A stretch of DNA of 64,000 bases from Catenibacillus scindens. GTDB taxonomy: Bacteria > Bacillota > Clostridia > Lachnospirales > Lachnospiraceae. Positions 56,181-64,000 of the stretch are shown in pieces. Position numbers and translations under genes: made by a program. The notes under the pieces were generated by a model. It did not search any database, was not told where the DNA came from, and saw only the letters and a program-made list of their open reading frames with translations. The DNA lies in contig NZ_JACHFW010000010.1 of the NCBI RefSeq assembly GCF_014202115.1, positions 87,349-151,348 on the forward strand, read 5' to 3'. Numbering within the stretch: position 1 is the first letter of the stretch; every line of letters starts with the position of its first letter.

Positions 56181-57215
56181 TCAGCGCTTCATTTCATAAG
56201 AGCATCCCTCATAATGGCGCTGTATAATATCCTCAATCTCCTCCGGTCCGGCAACAATCATATCTCCCCGCTGCGTCATCTTCAATGCGGCGCACGCATT
56301 TCCAATATCCATAGCCTTCTTCAAAGTTTGGGACAGTATGTTATCCCTTACGCCTTCCTGAAGAATACCGGACAAAAATCCGCCGACATAGGCGTCCCCG
56401 CTGCCTATACGATCCGTAATTTCAATCCGCTCATAGCCGGCATCTTCATAAAAGCGGCCCGTATGGCAGTCCAACACAGTTGATCCAAAGGAATGGCAGG
56501 ACGGACGATGAACAATTCTTTGAGTGGAAACGACTGCTTTCATCGGATACGCATCTGCGAAAGAAGCCATCATCTCCTTAAGGCATCCCTCTTTTTTAAA
56601 TGTCAGCCGCATCGTATCCTCAGAGCAGAAAAAAATGTCCACCATGGGGAGGATGGTCTCGATGCAGCGCCGCGCCTCCTCGCCGCTCCAGAGATTCATC
56701 CGGTAATTCACATCAAAAGAGATCAGTGCCCCGGCAGCTTTAAAATTTTTGATTGCCTCAATCGCGGTCTCCCCACAGCTTCCGCCAAGCCCAAGTGTAA
56801 TTCCTGAAACATGAAAGCATGAGGCATCCGAAAAAATATCCGGTTCCAGTTCCCCCAAAGTCATTGTCCGCATTGAGGTACATTCGCGATCATAAACAAC
56901 CTGAGGCACTGACGGAAAATCCGCGGGGACATAATAGTAAAGACCCAGCCGGCTGTTTTTTTCACAGTCATCTAAAACATAGCGCTCCCCGATCCCCGCA
57001 GTCTTTAAGGCGCGCCGGGCAAGCTGTCCAAGCATATGCCCGGGCAGTTTTGTCAGAAAGGCCGTCTTTCGTCCGAGCTGGGCAGCGGCGGCGGCGACAT
57101 TCATCTCCGCACCGCCAAAAAAATATTCAAATACCCCACTTTGCGCCGGATGCTTAAATACCGGCGGACTCAGACGCATCAGCATTTCACCCATAGTGAT
57201 CAGATCATACTCCAT
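56181..57215 (-). CDS. kdgK: 2-keto-3-deoxygluconate kinase (PfkB family)
   Basis: Sugar kinase of 344 residues. N-terminal MEYDLITMGEMLMRLSPP, GGAEMNVAAAAAQLGRKTAF and the C-terminal PfkB signature DRIGSGDAYVGGFLSG with the catalytic Asp. Given its place between eda and uxuA, KDG is the expected substrate. GGGGGAG precedes the ATG at 57215. Confidence 0.9.
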   Translation of the reverse strand: MEYDLITMGEMLMRLSPPVFKHPAQSGVFEYFFGGAEMNVAAAAAQLGRKTAFLTKLPGHMLGQLARRALKTAGIGERYVLDDCEKNSRLGLYYYVPADFPSVPQVVYDRECTSMRTMTLGELEPDIFSDASCFHVSGITLGLGGSCGETAIEAIKNFKAAGALISFDVNYRMNLWSGEEARRCIETILPMVDIFFCSEDTMRLTFKKEGCLKEMMASFADAYPMKAVVSTQRIVHRPSCHSFGSTVLDCHTGRFYEDAGYERIEITDRIGSGDAYVGGFLSGILQEGVRDNILSQTLKKAMDIGNACAALKMTQRGDMIVAGPEEIEDIIQRHYEGCSYEMKR

Positions 57216-57226
57216 GTCATCTCCCC

Positions 57227-57868
57227 CTATTCCATATGAATTTTTTCTGATGTTTCCAATGTCTGACGGCACCGTGCAGTGATCGCATCAAAGTCACCGG
57301 CCTCTATGAGCTTTGAGGGAGCCAGCCAGCTGGCGCCGCAGGCGGCAACATTTTCCAGGGCAAGGTACGAGTTAAGGTTATCCACGGTAATGCCGCCGGT
57401 TGGCATGAAAGTTACAAACCTATAGGGTCCCGAAAGCGCTTTAAGCATTGCCGTACCGCCAACTTGGGCCGGGAAAAACTTTAAAAAATCAAGTCCTTTT
57501 CTCAGGGCAAGTTCAACCTCGTAAGGCGTGCATATCCCCGGGATCACCGGCAGCTCCTGTTCCAGACAATAGTCCACCACCCGGGCATTAAACGCCGGCG
57601 TAACTACAAACCTGGCACCGCAGCTTTTTGCCAGCCTGGCCTGTTCGACATTTAAAATGGTTCCCGCGCCGCTGCACAGGCCGGGAAAGTTCCCGGTGAG
57701 TACGCTTAAGCACTCCGGCGCCGTTTGACTGCGGAAGGTCACTTCCGCGCAAAGCATTCCGCCATCAATCAAAGCCTGCCCGAGTTTTCGGGCATCTGCC
57801 TGTCCTTCCGGTGAGATGACCGGGACTACTCTGGCTTTCCGAAATATTTCCTGAATCCGCTCCATCAT
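57227..57868 (-). CDS. eda: KDPG/KHG aldolase
   Basis: Protein of 213 residues. Class I aldolase motifs AEVTFRS (catalytic Glu), FVVTPAFNARVVDYC, and the Schiff-base Lys in FLKFFPAQ. Cleaves 2-keto-3-deoxy-6-phosphogluconate to pyruvate and glyceraldehyde-3-phosphate. AGGAGG is slightly closer to the first ATG than usual; the second ATG (57865) is equally good. First gene of the eda-kdgK-uxuA-uxuB-uxaC operon, divergent from the AraC regulator. Confidence 0.95.
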   Translation of the reverse strand: MMERIQEIFRKARVVPVISPEGQADARKLGQALIDGGMLCAEVTFRSQTAPECLSVLTGNFPGLCSGAGTILNVEQARLAKSCGARFVVTPAFNARVVDYCLEQELPVIPGICTPYEVELALRKGLDFLKFFPAQVGGTAMLKALSGPYRFVTFMPTGGITVDNLNSYLALENVAACGASWLAPSKLIEAGDFDAITARCRQTLETSEKIHME

Positions 57869-57985
57869 TATCCTCCTTTTGTCTTGAATAAATAACTTGA
57901 CCTGTCACCGCTCTTTGTGCTACCCTCAGATTAAATCATTGGCCACAGCGCCCAATTTATCAAATAAACCGGAGATGAACCGCCT

Positions 57986-58876
57986 GTGAAACAAAACGAC
58001 AGCACAAAATTTTTAAATCGCCAGTATATGCTTGATGACGCTTTTGAAATCTATTATTATAAAGACTTTCCCGATCAGGGTGTTGCGCCCCACAGCCACA
58101 GTTTTTACGAATTTTATTTTTTCCTTGAGGGAAAGGTTTCTATTTCCATCCAGGAACGGTCCTATAACGTTGTACCTGGAGATATTATTATGATCCCGCC
58201 AGGTACTGTCCACTGTCCTTCCCTTCTCGACCCCCTTACGCCCTATCGGCGTTTTGTTCTGTGGATACGGAAGGATTATTATCAAAAGAGGCTGTCCCAT
58301 ACAGATGTTTTCCGATATTTATTTGACCGCTGTGACAAACTTTCCTCGCCTTTGCTTTCTATGAGCCAGCCCCGCTTCAATGATCTTCAGGCAGCGATCT
58401 TTAGTCTGATCCGCGAAACCCATGACAGCCGCTTTGGCAAAGAGGCGGCCTGCCGTCTGCTCCTTGAGCAGCTCCTTCTCGGGCTCAGCCGTTTTATTTA
58501 CATCCGGGAGCTGTCCACTCATTCAGACTCCGGATCACTGTGCAGCCGCATCTGCACTTACATTGACGAACACCTTAGCGAGGCCGTCAGCCTCGAACGG
58601 CTTTCCCAGGTATTTTACCGTAACAAATACTATATTTCCCACATCTTTAAGGAAACGATGGGAATCTCCATCCATCAGTATATTTTAAAAAAGCGGCTGG
58701 AAGGATGCAAAAATGCCATGGTCACCCATACCGCCCTGGAAGCGATCGCATCCGGCTTTGGCTTTACCAGCTATTCTTCTTTTTTTCGCTATTTTAAAAA
58801 AGAATACGGCATCTCGCCCCAGGAATACCGAAAGCGCCTTTATCAGGACAATGCGCCTCAAAAGCCAATGGAATAA
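57986..58876 (+). CDS. AraC-family regulator of the uronate operon
   Basis: Protein of 296 residues. N-terminal cupin-like sugar-binding domain (about 20-110, HSHSFYEFYFFLEGKVSIS, GDIIMIPPGTVHCP) and C-terminal double HTH (about 185-290, LSQVFYRNKYYISHIFKETM and GFGFTSYSSFFRYFKKEYGI). It diverges from eda across a 117-base gap and converges on the glucuronidase gene, so glucuronate-responsive control of both is likely. Confidence 0.9.
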   Translation: MKQNDSTKFLNRQYMLDDAFEIYYYKDFPDQGVAPHSHSFYEFYFFLEGKVSISIQERSYNVVPGDIIMIPPGTVHCPSLLDPLTPYRRFVLWIRKDYYQKRLSHTDVFRYLFDRCDKLSSPLLSMSQPRFNDLQAAIFSLIRETHDSRFGKEAACRLLLEQLLLGLSRFIYIRELSTHSDSGSLCSRICTYIDEHLSEAVSLERLSQVFYRNKYYISHIFKETMGISIHQYILKKRLEGCKNAMVTHTALEAIASGFGFTSYSSFFRYFKKEYGISPQEYRKRLYQDNAPQKPME

Positions 58877-58887
58877 GGGCCCGCGCT

Positions 58888-60702
58888 TTAGCCCTTATAA
58901 CCGAAATCCGGAATATTTTCCCACCGCTCCTTAAGATAATGGGCGATCATCTTGGGACGGCGGTCACGGGTAAATATTCCCTTTTTGTTCCCCTGGACCC
59001 GACCGGTTCCCTGACAGGTGGCAAAGTCCGCAAAGTTCCACGCCTGCTCGCCGACAAAATTTTTCAGCGTGTCAAAAACCTGGTGATTCATTTTATAATA
59101 AGCAACCTGATATTCTTCGGTAAACATTACCGGCAGCGTATCTCTTAACCCCTCCACAGTGTCCGCTCCGTATTCGGTCATCATCACCGGTTTTCCCAGA
59201 GCATCCCACCAGTCCATTTCCTTCTTCAGTTCTTCTTTAGCGGTCTCAAGTTCCCCGCCGAAATCATACCAGCCATAATAGCGGTTGAGGCAGATCACAT
59301 CCGATAAACGGATCGTTACATCTTCTTTCCAATAGGCCCCCTTCATACACACGATCGTACACGGACGTTTCTGCGGGTCACAGGCGCGGGCCAGATCGAA
59401 CAGCGGCTTAAAGTATTCGTACGCGCCAGGGCTGTCAGAATCCGGCTCATTGGCCAGACTCCACATAACCACACAGGGATGATTTTTGTCTCTGTCAATC
59501 AGATCCCGGATCACCTCCCGGTGATGCTCAAATGTCCCGATGCCGCCATCTTCAAAGGGCTTATAGGTCACCTTATCCTTGCAAAAAGGCGAAATGCCTC
59601 CGCCAAATTTCAGGCTTACCCCCACGGCCGGCGTCTCATCAATAACGACGATGCCTTCCCGGTCACACAGACGCATCATTTCCTCACTGTATGGATAGTG
59701 ACTCGTCCGGAAGCTGTTAGCTCCCTGCCATTGCATCAGACTGATGTCCTTGGCATTCATTACCGGATTAAAACCCCGACCTGCGGGAAATGTATCCTCA
59801 TGTTTGCCGTAGCCTTTAAAATAAAAGGGTTTTTCGTTGATCAAAAAGCGGCCGCCGTCCACCCGGACCGAACGAATGCCAAAGGGCTGTACATAAACGT
59901 CCTCACCGGCTGTAATCCGCGCCTGATACATATAGCCGTCGCCGGGATTCCACAAATGGGGATTTTCAATGTCAATCTGTCCCTTTAAGCCATGACCGCA
60001 GCCTACCCGCTTTCCATCGGCGTCATAAACTTCCACGTCCACATCTATAGTCAGATCGGACAGCTTTACACAATAATCCACAGATGCCCGCACCAGGTCC
60101 TTGTCCCGTATCACCGACGGCACAAGCGTCACATCACAAATATAATCTTTCGGCGTTGTATAAATTTTCACCGGGCGAATGATCCCGGCATAATTGAAAA
60201 AGTCAAACCGGGGATAATTTTGTTTCTGATCTTTTACCGGCTCTGAGGTGCCAAAGGGACAGTCACCGCCCACCGGCAAGGTCGTGCGGTCGATCCGGTT
60301 ATCCACAGCGATGGTCAGAAGATTTTCACCGGGCTTTAAAACTTCGCCAAGCTCTGTCTCAAAGGGAAGAAAACCGCCTTTATGCTCACACAGCAACCTT
60401 CCGTTGAAATAGACCCGTGCCTTGTGCGCCACTGCCTCCATGCGCAGCACAACCCTCTGACTTTTTAAAGCGGCCGGCACAGAAACGTTTCTCTGATAAA
60501 AAACCCATCCGTAATGCTCCCGCAGGGCTGCATCTTCCTTCATATCATTGTAAGCGGCCGGTACAGGCATTGTCCGGGCGTCTCTGAGCCTGGAGGCATA
60601 CCACATCTCTTTAAATCCCACGCCGCAGGCGTCGGCCTTAAAATTCCATGTTCCGCTTAGATCTATGACACATCTTGATTCTGTTAATACTGGAAACAAC
60701 AT
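58888..60702 (-). CDS. uidA: Beta-glucuronidase (GH2), Loop-1 type
   Basis: Cytoplasmic enzyme of 604 residues, the length of E. coli GusA, without signal peptide. Catalytic acid/base Glu419 (SLANEPDS) and nucleophile Glu510 (MMTEYGADT). Asn572 and Lys574 (GNKKGIF) are the N-x-K pair that recognises the glucuronate carboxylate, which separates it from galactosidases. Between VGVSL and RDKNHPC (about 361-405) lies an insert of the same size as E. coli Loop 1. Releases glucuronate from glucuronides. Located beside the uronate operon. No transporter gene is seen here. Confidence 0.95.
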   Translation of the reverse strand: MLFPVLTESRCVIDLSGTWNFKADACGVGFKEMWYASRLRDARTMPVPAAYNDMKEDAALREHYGWVFYQRNVSVPAALKSQRVVLRMEAVAHKARVYFNGRLLCEHKGGFLPFETELGEVLKPGENLLTIAVDNRIDRTTLPVGGDCPFGTSEPVKDQKQNYPRFDFFNYAGIIRPVKIYTTPKDYICDVTLVPSVIRDKDLVRASVDYCVKLSDLTIDVDVEVYDADGKRVGCGHGLKGQIDIENPHLWNPGDGYMYQARITAGEDVYVQPFGIRSVRVDGGRFLINEKPFYFKGYGKHEDTFPAGRGFNPVMNAKDISLMQWQGANSFRTSHYPYSEEMMRLCDREGIVVIDETPAVGVSLKFGGGISPFCKDKVTYKPFEDGGIGTFEHHREVIRDLIDRDKNHPCVVMWSLANEPDSDSPGAYEYFKPLFDLARACDPQKRPCTIVCMKGAYWKEDVTIRLSDVICLNRYYGWYDFGGELETAKEELKKEMDWWDALGKPVMMTEYGADTVEGLRDTLPVMFTEEYQVAYYKMNHQVFDTLKNFVGEQAWNFADFATCQGTGRVQGNKKGIFTRDRRPKMIAHYLKERWENIPDFGYKG

Positions 60703-60752
60703 TTAAAATTCCCCCTTGTGATTTATATCCTGGCCTTATTATCCCATAAAAA

Positions 60753-60807
60753 ACAGACCGCAGCCATTGCAAAATCAGAGTAAAATATTGCAATTCTTGC
60801 GGTCTGT
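60753..60807 (-). terminator. Terminator of the truncated AraC gene
   Basis: ACAGACCGCA / TGCGGTCTGT outer stem with inner ATTGCAA / TTGCAAT, followed on the minus strand by TTTTTTATGG. Lies after the stop at 60831. Confidence 0.8.
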
Positions 60808-60830
60808 CATATTAAAAATACCATCGGTCA

Positions 60831-61658
60831 TTATTTCTTCCTGCGGTAATCATTGGGCGTCATCCCGCGGTATTTTTTAAATACCTTTCCAAAATAACTT
60901 GGGCTTGCAAAACCACACATCCGCCCCACCTGTGCAGCCGTCCTTTCCGGATACTGCCTGAGCATCTGACAGGCATGCTCCAGACGAAGGTCCGTAAGAT
61001 AATCTATAATCGTCTGTCCGGTAGCCTTTTTAAACAGAGCGCACATATAATCCTTTGACAAATTGACCAGAAGGGCCAGTTCGTCAAGGGAAACCGGCAG
61101 GGCAAAGTGTTCCTCTAAAAATTCGGTGATCTTAATCACCAGCATATTTTTTTCTGAGACTGGATTCAAATGTGTCTTTGTAACACAGCGGGCGATTTCA
61201 AGAAGAAAACTGTAACAGATTTCTGACAAAAGGACGCCTTTTTCCAAATGATCCGAGTTTTCTATTTCTGCTATTTTTGAAATAAATCGCTCAAACAGAT
61301 GTATCTCCGTAAAATAATAGGAACCGGACTCTGTAAGCCCCAGTTGTGTCAGCAACCCTCCGCATAAGCTGCCGTTAAAGGCGATCATATGGACGATCCA
61401 GTCCGGACTTGTCCCGTAATAGCCATGTGCCTCCTCCGGCTGGAGCAAAAATCCCATACCCTGCCGGATCACCTGAAGCTGATGATTAACAATAAGCTCC
61501 CCTGTTCCCTGAGTGCAGAAAAACCATCGGTAATACCCCGGCCCCGCAGCCCGGTAAACACCTTCCTGCAAATGATCATAAGCCCCAGAAGCCGCCGTAA
61601 CCTTCCTTGAGATGATGTTTACAGACCCGCAAATTGCCAATCTGATGACCTGGGGCAT
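60831..61658 (-). pseudogene. AraC-family regulator, 5' truncated
   Basis: Contains a cupin sensor (RWFFCTQGTGELIVNHQLQV, LLQPEEAHGYYG) and the double HTH (SKDYMCALFKKATGQTIIDY, CGFASPSYFGKVFKKYRG). Homologous sequence starts at about 61610; upstream, the frame continues only as antisense to the binding-protein fragment, from an ATG without ribosome binding site. The native N-terminus, probably 20-40 residues, and promoter are gone. The remaining domains look intact. Confidence 0.75.
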
Positions 61659-62052
61659 TGAAGGGGTAGACTACGAAACCGATGACGAAGGTATTGCTCA
61701 CTATATCGAAGGAAACGAAAATCCCGCTTATCACAGCGCCGATTATCTGGCCGTAAATAAATTTATCGTTACCCCCTGGGAAGGCGCCCCGGCTGATATT
61801 AATGAAATCGAAAAAGAAACGATGGAAAGCGCCCCAATCTCCCCATATCTTGGCTTTGCCGGCGATACAAGTGCTGTATCTACAGAAGTCAGTATGGTCA
61901 CAAATATCATTAATGAATATGATTCTTCGGTCGGTACCGGCATGGCAGATGAAAGCGTTTATAAGGAATTTATCAGCAAGCTGAAAAGTTCTGGCGCAGA
62001 AAAGATTGTTGCCGCATATCAAGAGCAGTTGAATCAGTGGCTGACACAATAG
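61612..62052 (+). pseudogene. C-terminal part of an extracellular sugar-binding protein (DUF3502 type)
   Basis: About 146 residues starting FTDPQIANLMTWGIEGVDYE and ending AYQEQLNQWLTQ, the typical end of DUF3502/LipO-type solute-binding lipoproteins of ABC importers, whose full size is about 500 residues. The signal peptide and N-terminal two-thirds are missing, and no ribosome binding site precedes the first ATG. The break is at the same place as the AraC truncation on the other strand. Confidence 0.75.
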
Positions 62053-62072
62053 TAAACAGACAGGAGAATTAT

Positions 62073-63407
62073 ATGGAATCCGAAATTATAAAAACAAACC
62101 ATGGTCTTGTCCAGGGAACTGTGGAAGGGGACTGCGTGGTATTTAAGGGTATCCCCTACGCACAGGCTCCTGTGGGAAATTTAAGATGGAGGGCCCCCAG
62201 GCCCCTCCATCCCTGGCAGGGCATATTAAAAGCAGATCATTATGGAAACCAGAGCGCTCAAAAAGACTGGTCATCTGAGCCTCCCGGACTTTTTACCCGG
62301 GAATTTCACAGTGATCCGGAAAGCAGCAATCCCTCATCTGAGGATAGTCTTTACTTAAATATACGAATCCCCCAAAAAAGGAGATCCGCGCCATTGCCTG
62401 TAGCCTTTTACGTTCACGGCGGCGCTTTTATGGGCGGATGCGGACATGAAGCCACCTTCCGGACAGATGCCTATGCCAAAAAAGGCGTCATTTTAGTCAC
62501 ATTTAATTATCGCCTTGGTATCTTTGGCTTTCTTGCACATCCCTGGCTGGCCAAAGAAGACCCTGATGCCTGTGGAAACTACGGACTGCTTGATCAGATT
62601 GCGGCGCTGACGTGGGTATATGAAAACATTTCAGCCTTTGGCGGAGATCCCCGCCAGATTACCATTATGGGACAATCCGCGGGATGCATGAGTGTGCGCG
62701 CCCTCTTATCCATTCTCAGATCAGGAGAAAAATTCTCCCGGGCAATAATGCAAAGCGGAGCCGGGTATCCTACTCTCCTCGGTTCAGATATTTCCCTTGA
62801 AGAAGGCTTTTTACGTGGACAATATGCCGTGGAATTTTCCGGTGTCCAATCCCTGGAAGGACTTCGTTCTCTGACAACAAAGCAGATCTGTGAAATACAG
62901 GAAAAAGTATATGCTAAGGTTGCTAAACTCGGCGGCGGTCTGGCCTTTTCACCGGTCACAAATAAAACACTGCTGCCGCTTCCCATAGATGAAATGACCG
63001 AAAAAGGGATGCTCGCCGATGTCCCGGTGATGATCGGCACAACCAAAAACGATATGACAGTTCTGCCCGAAGAGGCTGCTGCAAAAGACAGCCGTTTCCA
63101 GGCTGCCTGCCGCCGATGGGCACAGATTATGGAAGAAAACGGTCATCAGCCTTCTTATGTATATTACTTTACCCATGATCTGCCCGGTGATGATGCCGGA
63201 GCTTTTCACAGCAGTGAACTGTGGTATATGTTTGGTTCTCTTAATAAATGCTGGCGCCCAATGACCGATGACGACTACGCACTGTCCGAAAAGATGGTTT
63301 CCTACTGGACAAATTTTATTAAAACCGGAAATCCCAATGGTTCTGGTCTCCCGACATGGCTGCCATGCACCAGTCAAAATCCCTTCCAGATGATGCTGGA
63401 TATTTAG
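62073..63407 (+). CDS. Type-B carboxylesterase
   Basis: Protein of 444 residues. Alpha/beta hydrolase with GIPYAQAPVGNLRW, the EDSLYLNI motif, oxyanion hole HGGAFMGG, and nucleophile Ser in IMGQSAGCMS; the acid and the catalytic His (YMFGSL region preceded by FHSSELWYMF) follow. A para-nitrobenzyl-esterase or acyl-ester hydrolase, possibly for drug or plant esters. AGGAG six bases before ATG 62073 fixes the start. Cytoplasmic. Slightly short for the family (about 480-550). Confidence 0.88.
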   Translation: MESEIIKTNHGLVQGTVEGDCVVFKGIPYAQAPVGNLRWRAPRPLHPWQGILKADHYGNQSAQKDWSSEPPGLFTREFHSDPESSNPSSEDSLYLNIRIPQKRRSAPLPVAFYVHGGAFMGGCGHEATFRTDAYAKKGVILVTFNYRLGIFGFLAHPWLAKEDPDACGNYGLLDQIAALTWVYENISAFGGDPRQITIMGQSAGCMSVRALLSILRSGEKFSRAIMQSGAGYPTLLGSDISLEEGFLRGQYAVEFSGVQSLEGLRSLTTKQICEIQEKVYAKVAKLGGGLAFSPVTNKTLLPLPIDEMTEKGMLADVPVMIGTTKNDMTVLPEEAAAKDSRFQAACRRWAQIMEENGHQPSYVYYFTHDLPGDDAGAFHSSELWYMFGSLNKCWRPMTDDDYALSEKMVSYWTNFIKTGNPNGSGLPTWLPCTSQNPFQMMLDI

Positions 63408-63454
63408 AGGACACATCCGCTCCACTCGAAGCTTCGGTGTCCACAATCAACAAA

Positions 63455-63496
63455 AGAGCGCCGGAATCCATCATCTTCTCTGGATTCCGGCGCTCT
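63455..63496. terminator. Strong hairpin downstream of the esterase gene
   Basis: AGAGCGCCGGAATCCA / TGGATTCCGGCGCTCT, 16 bp perfect with a 10-base loop. The U-tract is on the minus strand (TTTTG); on the plus strand no clear U-run follows, so its strength toward the esterase transcript is uncertain. Confidence 0.65.
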
Positions 63497-63534
63497 CACT
63501 GTCATTTAAAGAAGTCGGACTATCGGAATGCAAC

Positions 63535-63927
63535 TTGAACAATTACCACGCTATCTTAAGGAAAAGAGATCGCGGCTTAATCGATGCATTCGACACATCC
63601 GCTTGCCCTATTATCGCACAAAGACCTCAAAAAGACAATAGTGAGGACGAATATTATAAAAATAAAACGGTTGTAAAGCAACTCAAAAGGAAGTATAGGA
63701 TGGCTTTCTCGCCGGAAGAAGTTCAAAAAATAATAGCTGACTACCTTTCCGGAAAAACAGGCCAAGAGATGAGCATCGACTACAAATGCAGCAAGACCAC
63801 CATCATCAAATTGCTCAAAGAGCAAGGCGTGGACGTCCGAAAAGATAAAGCTCGCGCTAAGCTAGATGATGACATGGTTATTGATATGTATCGGCAGATG
63901 AAGACTGTCATCCGGCAAATTAAATGA
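63535..63927 (+). CDS. Helix-turn-helix protein, possible mobile-element fragment
   Basis: Basic frame of about 130 residues, opening at a TTG with no convincing ribosome binding site. The central part (MAFSPEEVQKIIADYLSGKT, then SIDYKCSKTTIIKLLKEQGV) is a clear HTH of the type found at the ends of serine recombinases and resolvases. The end, RQIK then stop, arrives where a second HTH would be expected to begin, suggesting truncation or frameshift. Identity uncertain; the window ends 73 bases later with no further gene visible. Confidence 0.4.
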   Translation: MNNYHAILRKRDRGLIDAFDTSACPIIAQRPQKDNSEDEYYKNKTVVKQLKRKYRMAFSPEEVQKIIADYLSGKTGQEMSIDYKCSKTTIIKLLKEQGVDVRKDKARAKLDDDMVIDMYRQMKTVIRQIK

Positions 63928-64000
63928 TGCTCCAATCGGCAGACTATTTGCGGCCTTTTCGGTAGGTGCGTCTGGAGTCCGCTGCTTTATTTGTGGCTTG

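Noticed and set aside
63356..63538. Possible frameshifted extension of the esterase
   Set aside because: Another frame reads EDTSAPLEASVSTIN just past the stop, which looks somewhat protein-like, but the esterase already ends where family members end and a strong hairpin follows. Not enough to call a frameshift.

Overview
The window reads as chromosomal DNA of a Gram-positive, low-to-mid GC, anaerobic gut Clostridium, most likely a Lachnospiraceae (Clostridium cluster XIVa) relative. The basis is strong AGGAGG-type ribosome binding sites, Bacillus-like gene order (cysE-cysS-mrnC-rlmB-sigH), a CIRCE-controlled groES-groEL, a cysteine T-box leader, pyruvate-phosphate dikinase, a GlnRS, DUF4214/Big_2 surface proteins and TnpV-type conjugative-element debris. 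The species cannot be named from sequence alone. Most genes lie on the minus strand.

Layout. 1-4.8 kb: a Bce-type peptide-antibiotic sensing and detoxification operon (ABC ATPase, FtsX-type permease, response regulator, intramembrane-sensing kinase) with an inverted-repeat operator. 5-11.9 kb: DUF308 membrane protein, a frameshifted TetR regulator, an Old-Yellow-Enzyme-type flavin/Fe-S oxidoreductase with a LysR regulator upstream, a Lon-like AAA+ ATPase without protease domain, and a HAD phosphatase. 12-15.8 kb: a large secreted PPC/Big_2/DUF4214 protein with 45-bp tandem repeats, and a J-domain protein. 15.8-18 kb: fluoride channel, CMD-family protein followed in frame by the tail of a lost aldo/keto reductase, a hairpin-rich GC element and a frameshifted MerR regulator. 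18-20.8 kb: remains of an integrative/conjugative element (YefM/RelE-type toxin-antitoxin, a response regulator receiver domain fused to a foreign membrane tail, TnpV, several small element proteins) ending against the 3' end of ppdK.

20.8-39.7 kb is housekeeping: ppdK, a MATE pump, glyS, a lipoprotein, recO-era, an M16 peptidase, an amidase, guaB, a DUF6106-like protein, groES-groEL and glnS. Two near-identical copies of a ~110-bp repeat element lie at 23.5 and 32.4 kb. 39.8-50.5 kb: tRNA-Thr, a ComEC-like metallo-beta-lactamase lipoprotein behind a LexA-like box, DedA, sigH-rlmB-mrnC-cysS-cysE behind a Cys T-box, ispF, an 11-cysteine 52-residue protein, a candidate structured RNA, glycerate kinase, a second MATE pump, tRNA-Val and tRNA-Met. 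50.5-64 kb: an M23 peptidase, then a complete glucuronide/glucuronate locus (eda-kdgK-uxuA-uxuB-uxaC, an AraC regulator and a Loop-1-type beta-glucuronidase), then a deletion scar that removed the facing 5' ends of an AraC regulator and a sugar-binding protein, a type-B carboxylesterase and an HTH protein.

How it works together: beta-glucuronidase releases glucuronate, UxaC isomerises it to fructuronate, UxuB reduces it to mannonate, UxuA dehydrates it to KDG, KdgK phosphorylates it and Eda cleaves KDPG to pyruvate and glyceraldehyde-3-phosphate. PpdK and glycerate kinase sit further along C3 metabolism. Three regulatory or accessory genes (TetR, MerR, aldo/keto reductase) are broken. Two of the breaks are one-base losses in homopolymer runs, so sequencing error has to be excluded before calling them true pseudogenes.
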